DNA from: Prochlorococcus sp. AG-363-M21
GTDB taxonomy: Bacteria; Cyanobacteriota; Cyanobacteriia; PCC-6307; Cyanobiaceae
Reading direction: 5' to 3'
Assembly: GCA_003278305.1 (NCBI GenBank)
Contig: QCFU01000004.1
Span: 1 to 64,000, forward strand
DNA: 64,000 bases
The notes under the pieces are model-generated. The model saw nothing but the letters and a program-made list of their open reading frames with translations, did no database searches and was not told the DNA's origin. The first letter of the stretch is position 1, and every line of letters starts with the position of its first letter. The position numbers were made by a program, and so were the translations under genes. Below, piece after piece: positions 17,796 through 27,518 of this stretch.

Positions 17796-19349
17796 TTAAT
17801 TACTAACATTAGGTGTGGGATTAAACGATTGCATTTTTTTATTATTTAATGAAGCTTCTAAAGATCCACTTAATGACTCTCCAATCATAGTTAGAGAAAT
17901 AAATGTGGCTACTATTATTAGGACTTCTTCCCATGCAAAGGAACTTAGTGATTCTTGTAGCTTCCAGCCTAATCCAGCCCCTCCTACAACTCCAATAGCT
18001 GCAGTTTCTTTTAGAATGATGTCAAATCTGTATAAGGAATAAGCTAAGTAACTATTACTTTGTTGACAAAACTTTCCATATAGCCATGAAGAACTTTTAC
18101 TCGCACCTGATTTTTCAAATGCTATAGCTATGAACTTATCATTTCGATCAATGTTTTCTTTAAGAATTCTCCCTAATACACCCATGTTTTGGATTCCAAT
18201 AGCCAATGATGCAACAGATAAGCTTGGATAGATAAATAATAATAATAGTAGAGCTATTAATGGAGAAGGTAGTGTTCGACATATCATATAAATTTTAGCT
18301 ATTACATCCTGACCTATACTCGTTGGGAATAACATAGACATGATGGGGGGTATTCCAACTGCTATGCCTGTTGCAAGTAGGCTTATGAATAATGTTTGAG
18401 ATATTAACTTAACTAGATCAATATTATTGATTGCTATCAATAAACTTTTGACGCTAGGTAATGTAATAGAGTTAATATTAATAGAAGTGTTTATGTTTAA
18501 ACCTCCTAGACGTATAACACTTATAACCAATAGAATTGAGATGATGATTAATCCGATTACTGAAAAGTGTTTTATATTCTTTTGAATTTTATTTATATCT
18601 TTTATGCGTTCAATTATTTTCTCTAAACAAAAAATTGATATTACCAACACCCAAATTGATGTCCAAACTTCTCTAAATTGAAGTGATTGAGTACTTAGTT
18701 GCAATTCTGTCCCAATGCCTCCCAATCCAAAAACTCCAAGCAACGTTGCTCCCCTGATAGCACATTCCAGTCTGTAACCTCCATAGCTAACTAATACTGG
18801 AAATATCTTTGGCCAGAGGCCTGTAATGATAACTTGTATGGGACCAGAACCAATTTGTATTAATGAATCTAAGGAAGCTTTATCTAGAGCATTTATTTGA
18901 TCTGAGAAGACCCTTGCATTTAAACAAGAGTATGGGATTGCAAGTGCCAATATGGCCACCCATGACGTTAAGCCTAGGATTTGAAGAAGCAGTAATCCCC
19001 AAACAAGTTCATGTATTCCTCTAGGTATAGAGAGCAATATTTTTAGAAATTTTTTGATAGAATAAGGAACTTTGAATAATATATAAAAGATATCTGATGT
19101 TATTAGAGCTAAAGATATTCCAAAAAATAAGCTCACAGACCAGCCAATTAAAGCTATTGATATTGTGTCCTGAAGACCATTAAATACAGCATATAATACG
19201 TCACTTTCGAATGAAGGGTTTAATGCTGAAGAAAAGAAGTTATATAATAGATTTATACCTCCAGGATGAATATCGTAGAATACATTACTTGCTATAGGCA
19301 CTATTGCTAAGATTGGTAAAATACAAAGAACTGGTTTGTTAAGTATCAT
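17796..19349 (-). CDS. phnE: phosphonate ABC transporter permease, two fused permease modules
   Basis: A 517-residue protein of about twelve membrane helices. Two permease modules follow one another: the first with LLQILGLTSWVAILALAIPY around residues 120-140, the second with IYPSLSVASLAIGIQNMGVLGRIL around 370-395. The second carries the usual EKSGAS coupling loop, then AAIGVVGGAGLGWKLQ near 450. Ordinary PhnE is about 270 aa and works as a homodimer, so this gene looks like an internal duplication/fusion that supplies both halves of the channel. It lies between phnC and the GDSL gene with very short spacers. Confidence 0.85.
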   Translation of the reverse strand: MILNKPVLCILPILAIVPIASNVFYDIHPGGINLLYNFFSSALNPSFESDVLYAVFNGLQDTISIALIGWSVSLFFGISLALITSDIFYILFKVPYSIKKFLKILLSIPRGIHELVWGLLLLQILGLTSWVAILALAIPYSCLNARVFSDQINALDKASLDSLIQIGSGPIQVIITGLWPKIFPVLVSYGGYRLECAIRGATLLGVFGLGGIGTELQLSTQSLQFREVWTSIWVLVISIFCLEKIIERIKDINKIQKNIKHFSVIGLIIISILLVISVIRLGGLNINTSININSITLPSVKSLLIAINNIDLVKLISQTLFISLLATGIAVGIPPIMSMLFPTSIGQDVIAKIYMICRTLPSPLIALLLLLFIYPSLSVASLAIGIQNMGVLGRILKENIDRNDKFIAIAFEKSGASKSSSWLYGKFCQQSNSYLAYSLYRFDIILKETAAIGVVGGAGLGWKLQESLSSFAWEEVLIIVATFISLTMIGESLSGSLEASLNNKKMQSFNPTPNVSN

Positions 19350-19357
19350 TTTATTCG

Positions 19358-20095
19358 CTATAAATATAATTTATTAATGTTGGTTTTATTTAGATTGCCA
19401 ATTGGAATATCAAAAAATATTTCCCCACTCTTTAAGCCTATAACTCTTGTAAAACCTTCTAATAAATCAGGTCTATGTAAACTTACAACACAAGTGTTTG
19501 GGGAAGTATAAAAAGAATTCTTCCTTTTTGTAAGTAAAAGGTTCAAAATATCATTTGCAATTTGAGGATCTAGACTGGATAAGGGTTCATCAGCAAGAAT
19601 GATTTTTGGTTGTTGATGAACCAGACGTGCAATAGCAACTCTTTGTTGTTGTCCGCCTGATAAGCTTGATATGCTTTTGTTCATTAAAATCTCTTCTAAG
19701 CAAGCAACTTGAAGACATTTGCGGCAATTTTCATTGTCAATCAACCCAAATATATTTCTTAATGCCCAAAGAGCATTCTTTCTCCCTAATGCACCTGCAT
19801 TGACATTTTGGCAAACAGTTAATTCTTTAATGAGTTTCAAGTCTTGCCATAGAGTGCCAATTTCACTCTTTTGCCTCCTTTTTAGCTTATTTAATTCAAT
19901 CCCTTTCCACAAGACTTTGCCAATAGTTGGCTTTAAAGTTCCATTGGCTACTTTAATTAAAGTTGTCTTGCCCGAACCACTTTGGCCTAGTAAGGCAACC
20001 TTTTCGCCTTGTTGAATAGAGAGAGTAATATCCTTGAGACGATGATTTGACCCACTTGATAAGCTGACTGACCTTAGATCCAGAAGTGTAGTCAC
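19358..20095 (-). CDS. phnC: phosphonate ABC transporter ATP-binding protein
   Basis: ATPase component of the importer, 245 residues. Walker A GQSGSGKTT (about 37-45), Q-loop region GTLWQDLKLI, signature LSGGQQQR, Walker B ILADEPLSSLD and H-loop VVSLHRP are all present. The ALGRKNALWALRNIFG segment is typical of PhnC. It overlaps phnD by 4 bases and precedes phnE by 8 bases, so translation is probably coupled. Confidence 0.92.
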   Translation of the reverse strand: MTTLLDLRSVSLSSGSNHRLKDITLSIQQGEKVALLGQSGSGKTTLIKVANGTLKPTIGKVLWKGIELNKLKRRQKSEIGTLWQDLKLIKELTVCQNVNAGALGRKNALWALRNIFGLIDNENCRKCLQVACLEEILMNKSISSLSGGQQQRVAIARLVHQQPKIILADEPLSSLDPQIANDILNLLLTKRKNSFYTSPNTCVVSLHRPDLLEGFTRVIGLKSGEIFFDIPIGNLNKTNINKLYL

Positions 20096-21006
20096 CTGAT
20101 CTTTCCAATTTTTCTCCCTATTTGTTCAATGTCTAGGTATTGGTAGTCATATGCAGGTATAAAACTTTCAGCACCAAACAATTCAAGAATCTCTTTTTGC
20201 CTTGGGTTTGATTTGTTAAAGCTTAATAAGACATCCTTAAGTTTGGCGGTAAACCCTTTCCCAAATCGTTCGTCAAGATTTGGCTGCGACAACCAATGAT
20301 AATCAACATAAGAAGGTGTTCGCCATATCACAATGACATTTTTGGGATTAACCTTACCTTCTGATAGGCGTTGCTTCCATACTTGCTCGTTCAGAGCTCC
20401 TGCCTCATAGGAACCACTTTGTACCAAAGCTATTGTTGAATCATGACTTCCACTAAATCCAGCATTCCCTCTTTTAAAGTGGTGATTTTCAACGCCTGCT
20501 TTTTGTAAATAATACTGAGGCATCAGTCGCCCTGAAGTTGAACTTTCTGAGCCATATGTAAATCGCCTGCCTTTTAAGATCTTTAGATCATTTGGGTCAT
20601 TTATTATTGGAAGATTACTTTTTTTATTTGCTATAAAAACACTATGAAATTGTTCATCAATATCTCTTTGTGCAATTACTTTTGACCCTGGACTTTGTAG
20701 CCTCGCCTGTGTTCCAGTTAAGCCTCCAAACCAAACTAGATCTAAGCTTTTTGTCCTAAATGCTGTAACTGCGGCAGGGTAATTTGTTAAAGGCTTGTAT
20801 TGGACAGAGACTTTTAGTTGATCAGCTAGTTCACTCGCAAGTATCTTGTACATTCGATTCAAATGCTCTGGATTTTGATCTGGAATTGCACTAATTATTA
20901 ATTTATCTTTTGCAGAGATTTTGTTAGCTTCAAATATAGAGAGTATAAGTAAAAAAATTAAGACAAAGTATCTTGTTTTGAATAGATTTTTCATTTTATT
21001 AGTCAA
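20092..21006 (-). CDS. phnD: phosphonate/phosphite-type periplasmic binding protein
   Basis: The 304-residue product has a signal peptide (about 1-32, hydrophobic core YFVLIFLLILSIFEANKISA) and the PhnD fold: AIPDQNPEHLNRMY, AFRTKSLDLVWFGGLTG, FTYGSESSTSGRLMPQYYL and GSYEAGALNEQVW. Prochlorococcus PhnD proteins differ in ligand (phosphite, methylphosphonate), so the substrate is left open. It overlaps the aminotransferase by 8 bases and phnC by 4. Confidence 0.9.
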   Translation of the reverse strand: MTNKMKNLFKTRYFVLIFLLILSIFEANKISAKDKLIISAIPDQNPEHLNRMYKILASELADQLKVSVQYKPLTNYPAAVTAFRTKSLDLVWFGGLTGTQARLQSPGSKVIAQRDIDEQFHSVFIANKKSNLPIINDPNDLKILKGRRFTYGSESSTSGRLMPQYYLQKAGVENHHFKRGNAGFSGSHDSTIALVQSGSYEAGALNEQVWKQRLSEGKVNPKNVIVIWRTPSYVDYHWLSQPNLDERFGKGFTAKLKDVLLSFNKSNPRQKEILELFGAESFIPAYDYQYLDIEQIGRKIGKIR

Positions 21007-22183
21007 TTAACTTAGATACAAGTTTGTTTAGACGTTTTAATCCGTCTTCTATTGTTTCAACTGATACTGCAGATGAAAGTCTAATACATTGGTCTTCACC
21101 AAAGGCTATTCCTGGAACTAGCGCTAGACCAACTTCATCAAGAGCTAACTTACAGAATGTCAGTGAGTCAAGTTTATACTTTGATATTTCGGGGAATGCA
21201 TAAAAGGCACCATCTTGAGGAACTAAGGAGATACCCTTGATATTGTTCAGGCCTTCTGTAAGTTGACGACGCCTTTCATTATAACTATTAACCATTATTT
21301 GAAGAGATTCCCTGGAACCTTGTATAGCGGCAAGTGCTCCTCTTTGGGCAAAACTACAGACGTTACTAGTGCTTTGGCTTTGTAAGGCAATGGTTTTCTT
21401 TATCACATCGACTGGACCTGCTAGATAACCAACGCGCCATCCTGTCATGGCCCAGGCTTTTGCAAAACCATTTATAATAAAGGTTCTATTTTGAAGGTCA
21501 GGTGCTATTTCCCCAATACTTATATGTTTTTTTTCGTTTGAGATAAGGAATTCATATATCTCATCACTCATCAAGAAAATATGTGGATGATTACGTAATA
21601 TTCGGGCAATTTCTTCAAGTTCACTTCTAGGTATTACTCTTCCAGTTGGGTTGCCAGGAGAGTTAAGTATTAACAATTTTGTTTTTGAAGTTATTTGTTC
21701 TTCTAGCTCTTTTAATTTCATTTTAAATCCATCTTTTGGAGATGAATTAATTGCTATTGGCTTTGCCCCTGCCAAGCGAGCCATTTCAGGGTAACTAAGC
21801 CAATAAGGAGATGGTATAAGAACCTCATCTCCTGGATTAAGGATCGCTTGGAAAAGGTTGTAAATGGCTTGTTTGCCACCATTAGTGATTAAGACATTCT
21901 CTGAATCTGTAGGGATATTATTCGTTAATGAGAGTTTGCTTGCGATAGCTTCTCTTAACTCTGCATCACCTTGGGCAGGCCCATAACGAGTGAATCCATC
22001 TTTCAATGCTTTGATTGCAGCTTCAACAATAAAACTTGGAGTATCAAAGTCAGGCTCCCCTGCGCTCAGGCTACAAATGTCTTTTCCTTGTTGCTTAAGT
22101 GTTTTGGCCATTGCACTTATTTCAAGTGTCAATGATGGTTTTAAGGATGCAACTCTTTTGGATATGTGGTTCGAATTTGTCAT
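20999..22183 (-). CDS. PLP-dependent aspartate aminotransferase family (class I)
   Basis: A 394-residue fold-type I aminotransferase. It shows LSAGEPDFDTP, the GGKQAIYNL region, NSPGNPTGRV (cofactor-pocket Asn), MSDEIYE (Asp to the pyridine nitrogen), and NGFAKAWAMTGWRVGY with the PLP lysine of FAKAWAMTGWR at about residue 236. Family Ib aspartate/prephenate aminotransferases share these, so substrate could be aspartate or prephenate. First gene of the minus-strand run leading into phnDCE, overlapping phnD by 8 bases. Confidence 0.9.
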   Translation of the reverse strand: MTNSNHISKRVASLKPSLTLEISAMAKTLKQQGKDICSLSAGEPDFDTPSFIVEAAIKALKDGFTRYGPAQGDAELREAIASKLSLTNNIPTDSENVLITNGGKQAIYNLFQAILNPGDEVLIPSPYWLSYPEMARLAGAKPIAINSSPKDGFKMKLKELEEQITSKTKLLILNSPGNPTGRVIPRSELEEIARILRNHPHIFLMSDEIYEFLISNEKKHISIGEIAPDLQNRTFIINGFAKAWAMTGWRVGYLAGPVDVIKKTIALQSQSTSNVCSFAQRGALAAIQGSRESLQIMVNSYNERRRQLTEGLNNIKGISLVPQDGAFYAFPEISKYKLDSLTFCKLALDEVGLALVPGIAFGEDQCIRLSSAVSVETIEDGLKRLNKLVSKLID

Positions 22184-22275
22184 TTGATTGACATTCTTTC
22201 TTTGGATTTTTCTTTAAAGGAGCTCATATTCTTTTAACTTGTGAAAAAATAATGTGTATTAATTCATAAGGTCTC

Positions 22276-22671
22276 TTGACCGATAGCATAGCCACTAGCT
22301 TTATCATTGCATCTGTTGATCCTAAGGCACTTGCAGACTTCTATGCTTTTGTAGGTAATGGAAGAGTTTCTCAAGGTTTAACAAGTGACCATTTCCTAAT
22401 AATTTACAGAGAATCTTTTAAAATTCAAATTTATAAGCATTCTGTTGATAGGAGTTTTTGTTTTAAAGGATCAGAATCATGTTCTATTTGTTTCCAAAAA
22501 GAACCAAATAGCAACCCTTTGTTGGTATTACAAGAATGGTGTAAAGAAATATCTCTCTATGGTTGTATGGTCTCAGAATTACCTCGTTTAGAATCTTTTG
22601 GAGCAGAAGCCTGGTTTTTGGATCCTGAAGGAAACAGGTTTGCCTTATTTGTTCCTCGTAAAAATAAATGA
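22276..22671 (+). CDS. VOC (glyoxalase/bleomycin-resistance fold) protein
   Basis: A 131-residue protein starting at TTG, with no earlier ATG in frame. SVDPKALADFYAFVGNGRVS at the N-terminus and GAEAWFLDPEGNRFALFVP at the C-terminus match one vicinal-oxygen-chelate domain. The metal-binding pattern of true glyoxalase I is not clear. Divergent from the aminotransferase gene and 34 bases before the UDG gene. Function unknown beyond the fold. Confidence 0.7.
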   Translation: MTDSIATSFIIASVDPKALADFYAFVGNGRVSQGLTSDHFLIIYRESFKIQIYKHSVDRSFCFKGSESCSICFQKEPNSNPLLVLQEWCKEISLYGCMVSELPRLESFGAEAWFLDPEGNRFALFVPRKNK

Positions 22672-22705
22672 GTCATAAAATAAAAAAAGAATAGCTTTGA
22701 GAAGC

Positions 22706-23311
22706 ATGAGTGAACCTTCTAGGAATAATAAGAAACTCCTTATGCATTTTGAAACGGACGACTTTGATGGAAATGAGGTTGTTGTTAGCAGAGGTAATGC
22801 AAAATCTCGATTGATGTTAATAGGTGAGGCTCCAGGAGAAACAGAAGCAAATATAGGAATACCTTTTGTAGGTAGATCTGGACAACTTTTAGATCAGTTG
22901 CTAGAAGGTCTTGGGTTTGATGTAAATAAAGATGTATATATATGCAATGTTTTAAAGTGCAGGCCGCCAAATAATAGAAAGCCCACTAAAAAGGAAATTT
23001 CTAGACATCTACCATGGTTGATTCAACAAATAAAGTTGGTTGATCCTCTTGTAATAGTAGCTTTAGGTTCAACAGCTCTTGAAGTAGTTCTTGGTTATAA
23101 AGAGAAAATTACTAAAGTTCGAGGTACTTGGAAAAAAATCAATGGCATAGATCTAATGCCAGTATTTCATCCCTCATACTTATTAAGAAATCCCTCAAAA
23201 GCTTGTGGAAGCCCCTTTGATCTAACAAGGTTAGATTTATCTAAGGCTAAAGATAGGTTTGATAGCCTAAAAGCATCTTTTGAGATGAATCTTTCAGCTT
23301 CTAAAAATTAG
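22706..23311 (+). CDS. family 4 uracil-DNA glycosylase
   Basis: Removes uracil from DNA. Taken from the ATG at 22706 (a TTG three codons earlier is possible), giving 201 residues. GEAPGETEANIGIPFVGRSG is the catalytic/uracil-pocket block, NVLKCRPPNNRKPTKKEI carries one of the pattern cysteines, and PVFHPSYLLRNPS is the His-containing motif. Two of the cluster cysteines of canonical [4Fe-4S] family-4 enzymes are not clearly visible at the N-terminus, so cluster content is uncertain. It is 6 bases upstream of ispG. Confidence 0.85.
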   Translation: MSEPSRNNKKLLMHFETDDFDGNEVVVSRGNAKSRLMLIGEAPGETEANIGIPFVGRSGQLLDQLLEGLGFDVNKDVYICNVLKCRPPNNRKPTKKEISRHLPWLIQQIKLVDPLVIVALGSTALEVVLGYKEKITKVRGTWKKINGIDLMPVFHPSYLLRNPSKACGSPFDLTRLDLSKAKDRFDSLKASFEMNLSASKN

Positions 23312-23317
23312 TCACCC

Positions 23318-24553
23318 ATGACATCAGTCGAAGTATTTACAGATAAGCAGCTTTCTCGCCGTTACAGCACTCAGATACAACGTCGTAAGACTAGAACTGT
23401 AATGGTAGGAGACATACCAATTGGTAGCGAGCATCCAGTAAGTGTACAGTCAATGATTAATGAGGACACTCTTGATATTGAGGGTTCGTCTAAGGCTATT
23501 CGCAGTTTGCATGAAATAGGTTGTGAGATAGTCAGATTGACTGTCCCTTCCCTTTCTCATGCAAAAGCAGTTGGTGAAATAAAAGAACGATTAAACAGGG
23601 AATATAAATCAGTTCCTTTGGTTGCTGATGTTCATCATAATGGTATGAACATTGCTCTTGAAGTTGCAAAGCATGTTGACAAAGTGCGTATTAATCCAGG
23701 TTTATTCGTCTTTGAGAAACCAGACCCTAATAGGACAGAATTTTCATCACTAGAGATCCAGGCAATTAAAGATAAAATAATCGCTAATTTTGAACCAATT
23801 GTTAAAACATTAAAAGCTCAAAATAAAGCTTTAAGAATAGGAGTTAACCATGGTTCCCTAGCGGAAAGGATGTTGTTTTCTTATGGAGATACACCTCTTG
23901 GCATGGTTGAATCTGCTATGGAATTCATACGTATTTGTGATGATTTAGATTTTCACAACATTGTTATTTCAATGAAAGCTTCCAGGCCTCCAGTTATGCT
24001 TGCTGCTTATCGCATGATGGCAGATGTAATGGATAAAGAAGGTTTTAATTATCCTTTGCACTTAGGTGTAACTGAGGCAGGTGATGGAGATTATGGCCGA
24101 ATTAAAAGTACAGTTGGCATAGGTACACTTTTATCAGAAGGAATAGGGGATACGATCAGAGTTTCTTTAACAGAAGCACCTGAGAAGGAAATACCAGTGG
24201 CATATTCAATTTTGCAAACAGTTGGTTTAAGAAAAACAATGGTTGAATATATAAGCTGCCCAAGCTGTGGCAGAACATTATTTAATTTAGAAGAAGTTGT
24301 AGCAAAAGTTAGAGAGGCAACAAATCATTTGACGGGTTTGGATATTGCGGTCATGGGATGCATAGTTAATGGGCCTGGAGAAATGGCAGATGCTGATTAT
24401 GGTTATGTTGGTAAAGGTAAAGGCACTATTGCTCTTTATAGAGGTCGTGAAGAAATCAAGAAAGTTCCAGAAGAAGATGGTGTTAAAGAATTGGTAAATC
24501 TAATTAAAGATGATGGTAAGTGGATAGATCCAGACTCTTTGAGAACTAATTAA
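23318..24553 (+). CDS. ispG: 4-hydroxy-3-methylbut-2-enyl diphosphate synthase (IspG/GcpE)
   Basis: Penultimate enzyme of the MEP isoprenoid pathway; reduces MEcPP to HMBPP with a [4Fe-4S] cluster. In 411 residues, [35 protein letters not shown] and KVRINPG form the barrel domain. The C-terminal cluster domain has [16 protein letters not shown] and [17 protein letters not shown], which give the three cysteines. Cyanobacterial IspG takes electrons from ferredoxin. The product feeds carotenoids and phytyl chains, as do dxs and the reductase gene later in this window. Confidence 0.96.
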   Translation: MTSVEVFTDKQLSRRYSTQIQRRKTRTVMVGDIPIGSEHPVSVQSMINEDTLDIEGSSKAIRSLHEIGCEIVRLTVPSLSHAKAVGEIKERLNREYKSVPLVADVHHNGMNIALEVAKHVDKVRINPGLFVFEKPDPNRTEFSSLEIQAIKDKIIANFEPIVKTLKAQNKALRIGVNHGSLAERMLFSYGDTPLGMVESAMEFIRICDDLDFHNIVISMKASRPPVMLAAYRMMADVMDKEGFNYPLHLGVTEAGDGDYGRIKSTVGIGTLLSEGIGDTIRVSLTEAPEKEIPVAYSILQTVGLRKTMVEYISCPSCGRTLFNLEEVVAKVREATNHLTGLDIAVMGCIVNGPGEMADADYGYVGKGKGTIALYRGREEIKKVPEEDGVKELVNLIKDDGKWIDPDSLRTN

Positions 24554-24555
24554 TT

Positions 24556-25890
24556 ATGTTCAACAAGTTATATCCAAAACTTAAAGGTAATCTAGCAAAG
24601 TTAACATCAATTACGCGAGTATCTCTTCTCATAGTTGTAACTATTACTCCTTCACTAGCTATTCCTCGTAAAGCACCTTTGCTAATAAAGGATAGTCCAA
24701 AGGAGGTAATCGATCAAGTTTGGCAGATAATTTACAGAGATTATTTAGATGCTAATGGTAAGTATGATCAGTCCGATTGGCTTGTTTTACGTAAAAAGCT
24801 TCTTTCGAATAAATATCATGAACCTTCAGATGCTCATGAAGCAATAAAAGGTATGCTTTCATCTTTAGATGATCCTTATACCAGATTCTTAGACCCTAAA
24901 GATTTTCATGAGATGCGTATTGATACATCAGGTGAACTTACAGGAATAGGGATACAATTATCACTAGATACTAAAACAAATAACTTAGTAGTTATCTCTC
25001 CTATCGAAGGTACGCCTGCTTTTAATGCAGGCATTAAACCAAATGATATAATTATATCTATTGATGGTAAAGATGCTACTGGGATGGATATAGATAGTGC
25101 TGTGAAATTGATAAGAGGAAAGAAAGGTACATCTGTCACTTTAGGTATACTTAGAGGTGAACAATCTTTAGAAATTCCTTTGATTAGAACTAGGATCGAG
25201 ATCAGATCAGTTATTAGTAGAATAAATAGTACTCAAGATAATATAAAAATTGGATATATCAGATTAAAACAATTTAATGCTAATGCTTCTAAAGAAATGA
25301 GAGATGCAATTATTGATCTTGAAAAGAAAAATCCATCTGGTTATGTTTTAGATCTTAGAGGCAATCCAGGTGGTCTATTAGAAGCAAGCATACAAATTGC
25401 TAGGCACTGGATAGATGATGGAATAATAGTTAGTACTAAAACAAGAGGCGGAATTAATGATGTAAGAAGAGCTAATGGAAATGCATTGACAGATAAACCA
25501 ATGGTTGTATTGGTGAATGAAGCCTCGGCAAGTGCTAGTGAGATTGTTGCTGGAGCTATTCAGGACAATAAAAGAGGATTGCTTGTTGGCAAAAAAACAT
25601 TTGGCAAAGGATTGGTTCAATCAGTTAGGCCATTGGCTGATGGTTCAGGTATTACAGTTACAGTTGCAAAATATCTTACACCAAATGGAACTGATATTAA
25701 TAAACATGGAATTAAGCCTAATATAGAGTCACCAATGAATTTAAATAGAAGAATCTATAGTTATGACTTAGGTACAAAAAGTGATAGTCAATATGTTTCT
25801 GGCGAAAAAACTTTGATTAAAGAAATACGCTTAGAATTAAATAAGATTTTATCCTTTAGAACTAAAGAAGACTATTCATATAAACTCTAA
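24556..25890 (+). CDS. ctpA: carboxyl-terminal processing protease (S41/CtpA type)
   Basis: A 444-residue lumen/periplasmic serine protease. A signal peptide (about 1-36, ending near PSLA) precedes a conserved N-domain with the MLSSLDDPYTRFLDPKDF motif, then a PDZ domain (about 115-200, GIGIQLSLD...VVISPIEGTPAFNAGIKPNDII). The catalytic core has YVLDLRGNPGGLL, the Ser in NEASASASEIVAGA (about residue 329) and the Lys of GKKTFGKGLVQS (about residue 354). One family member matures the D1 protein of photosystem II. Starts 2 bases after the ispG stop. Confidence 0.93.
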   Translation: MFNKLYPKLKGNLAKLTSITRVSLLIVVTITPSLAIPRKAPLLIKDSPKEVIDQVWQIIYRDYLDANGKYDQSDWLVLRKKLLSNKYHEPSDAHEAIKGMLSSLDDPYTRFLDPKDFHEMRIDTSGELTGIGIQLSLDTKTNNLVVISPIEGTPAFNAGIKPNDIIISIDGKDATGMDIDSAVKLIRGKKGTSVTLGILRGEQSLEIPLIRTRIEIRSVISRINSTQDNIKIGYIRLKQFNANASKEMRDAIIDLEKKNPSGYVLDLRGNPGGLLEASIQIARHWIDDGIIVSTKTRGGINDVRRANGNALTDKPMVVLVNEASASASEIVAGAIQDNKRGLLVGKKTFGKGLVQSVRPLADGSGITVTVAKYLTPNGTDINKHGIKPNIESPMNLNRRIYSYDLGTKSDSQYVSGEKTLIKEIRLELNKILSFRTKEDYSYKL

Positions 25891-25900
25891 TAATTCCTAA

Positions 25901-26482
25901 TTAGTTATCTAACCTAAGGTATCCTTGCCAATCTGGAACTATTTTTTGACTTCTATTTTTGCAATCTTTCCTTAATTCAATTTGCCAATTTTTCACTTTC
26001 TCAATTGATAAACAGTTGTCTATACCCTTTGCAGAATCTATAGTATGACAATTGTCTTCATGCATTTGCTTCAGGCTGGTTTTCCATTTATTTAAAGCTT
26101 TTGACTTTGCTTCCTTCTTATTCATTGCCACTAAAACATCTAAATGATGTTGCTCGATTAGATGTCTATGATCATATCCGCCTAAGTAAATAAACCAAAG
26201 TTTTGGACTGTTTATTCTTTTTTGATTATTATAATCTTTGTTTATCTTGTTTAACTCAACTTTGTATCCATCGATATACTTTACTGTAATATAGCTATCA
26301 ATATGCAATCCAGATAAATCTCCAACCCATTCTTTCTTGATATACTTAAAAGTCTCCTTTATATTTCTACCAACAAACCACCTTACATCATGTACTTCTA
26401 TATTACTCGTGCTTAATCTTCCGCCTAGGACTATAATAAAAAGATTATAGTTTTGATTATTAGATGCATTATTAGAATCCAT
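25901..26482 (-). CDS. DUF1543 family protein
   Basis: A 193-residue soluble protein with IIVLGGRLSTSNIEVHDVRW near the N-terminus and LWFIYLGGYDH in the middle, the two matching halves characteristic of DUF1543. Function is not established. It is convergent with ctpA (10-base gap) and downstream of nadA on the same strand. No signal or membrane span. Confidence 0.75.
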   Translation of the reverse strand: MDSNNASNNQNYNLFIIVLGGRLSTSNIEVHDVRWFVGRNIKETFKYIKKEWVGDLSGLHIDSYITVKYIDGYKVELNKINKDYNNQKRINSPKLWFIYLGGYDHRHLIEQHHLDVLVAMNKKEAKSKALNKWKTSLKQMHEDNCHTIDSAKGIDNCLSIEKVKNWQIELRKDCKNRSQKIVPDWQGYLRLDN

Positions 26483-26514
26483 ATTTTTTATTGCTTATGT
26501 AATATAGTTTGTAT

Positions 26515-27462
26515 TCAACTACTCATTTCAAGCATTTTCTGAATAGGTCTTAAAGCTTTTTCTCTTATATCTTCCTTAATTATAATATTTGGTTGATTAT
26601 TTGTTAAGCATTCTATAACTTTCTCAAGTGTATTCAATCTCATATAGGGACACTTATTACAACTACAACCTTCTAACCCTGGAACCTCTAAAAATAATTT
26701 GTCAGGATTTCTTTTTCTCATCTGATGTAAGATGCCTGGTTCAGTTAGAACAATAAAAGCATTGCTAATGTCTTTCTGTGTGTAATTTAAAAGTTTAGTC
26801 GTAGAGCCTATATAATCAGATTGCTCTAAGAGAATCTCTTGACATTCGGGGTGAGCGATTACTTTTGCTTGAGGGTATTTAAGCTTTAATTTTAGTAAAC
26901 CTTCTTCGCTAAATGTTTCATGAACAATACATGATCCATCCCAAAGCTTCATTTCTCTGCCAGTTTGTGCTTGAACCCATCTTCCTAGGTTTTTATCAGG
27001 TGCAAAGATTATTTTTCGGTCTTTAGGAATTTGTTTTACTAGATCTACCGCATTGCTACTTGTACAGATCAAGTCACTTTGAGCCTTGACGGCAGCACTG
27101 CAATTGATATAGCTAATAACAAAATGATCGGGATATTTCCTAAGGAAATTTTTAAAATCTTCTTCTTGGCATTCATCAGCCAAAGAACAACCAGCATCCA
27201 TATCAGGGATTAAAACAGTTTTCTGGGGGCAAAGAATCTTTGCTGTCTCAGCCATGAAATGAACTCCACAAAAAACAATTATTTCTGAATCAGTATTTGC
27301 TGCTTTTCTGGATAATTCCAGAGAGTCTCCAATGAAGTGAGCAATATCTTGTATTTCATTCTCTTGGTAGTAGTGAGCAAGAATTAGAGCATTTTTTTCT
27401 TGACAAAGGTCGTGTATTCGATTTTTGAGCTGCTCTTTTTGAAGCACACTAGTGTTAGCCAT
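26515..27462 (-). CDS. nadA: quinolinate synthase A
   Basis: Condenses iminoaspartate with dihydroxyacetone phosphate to quinolinate in NAD synthesis, with a [4Fe-4S] cluster. The 315-residue protein has [35 protein letters not shown] (first cluster Cys), [32 protein letters not shown] and [13 protein letters not shown] near the C-terminus. The pattern is typical of cyanobacterial NadA. Confidence 0.95.
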   Translation of the reverse strand: MANTSVLQKEQLKNRIHDLCQEKNALILAHYYQENEIQDIAHFIGDSLELSRKAANTDSEIIVFCGVHFMAETAKILCPQKTVLIPDMDAGCSLADECQEEDFKNFLRKYPDHFVISYINCSAAVKAQSDLICTSSNAVDLVKQIPKDRKIIFAPDKNLGRWVQAQTGREMKLWDGSCIVHETFSEEGLLKLKLKYPQAKVIAHPECQEILLEQSDYIGSTTKLLNYTQKDISNAFIVLTEPGILHQMRKRNPDKLFLEVPGLEGCSCNKCPYMRLNTLEKVIECLTNNQPNIIIKEDIREKALRPIQKMLEMSS

Positions 27463-27518
27463 CGTTTGTTTTGCAATCTCTGTAAACAGTTTCTTTCAAG
27501 CAATTTGAGGCAGTATAG

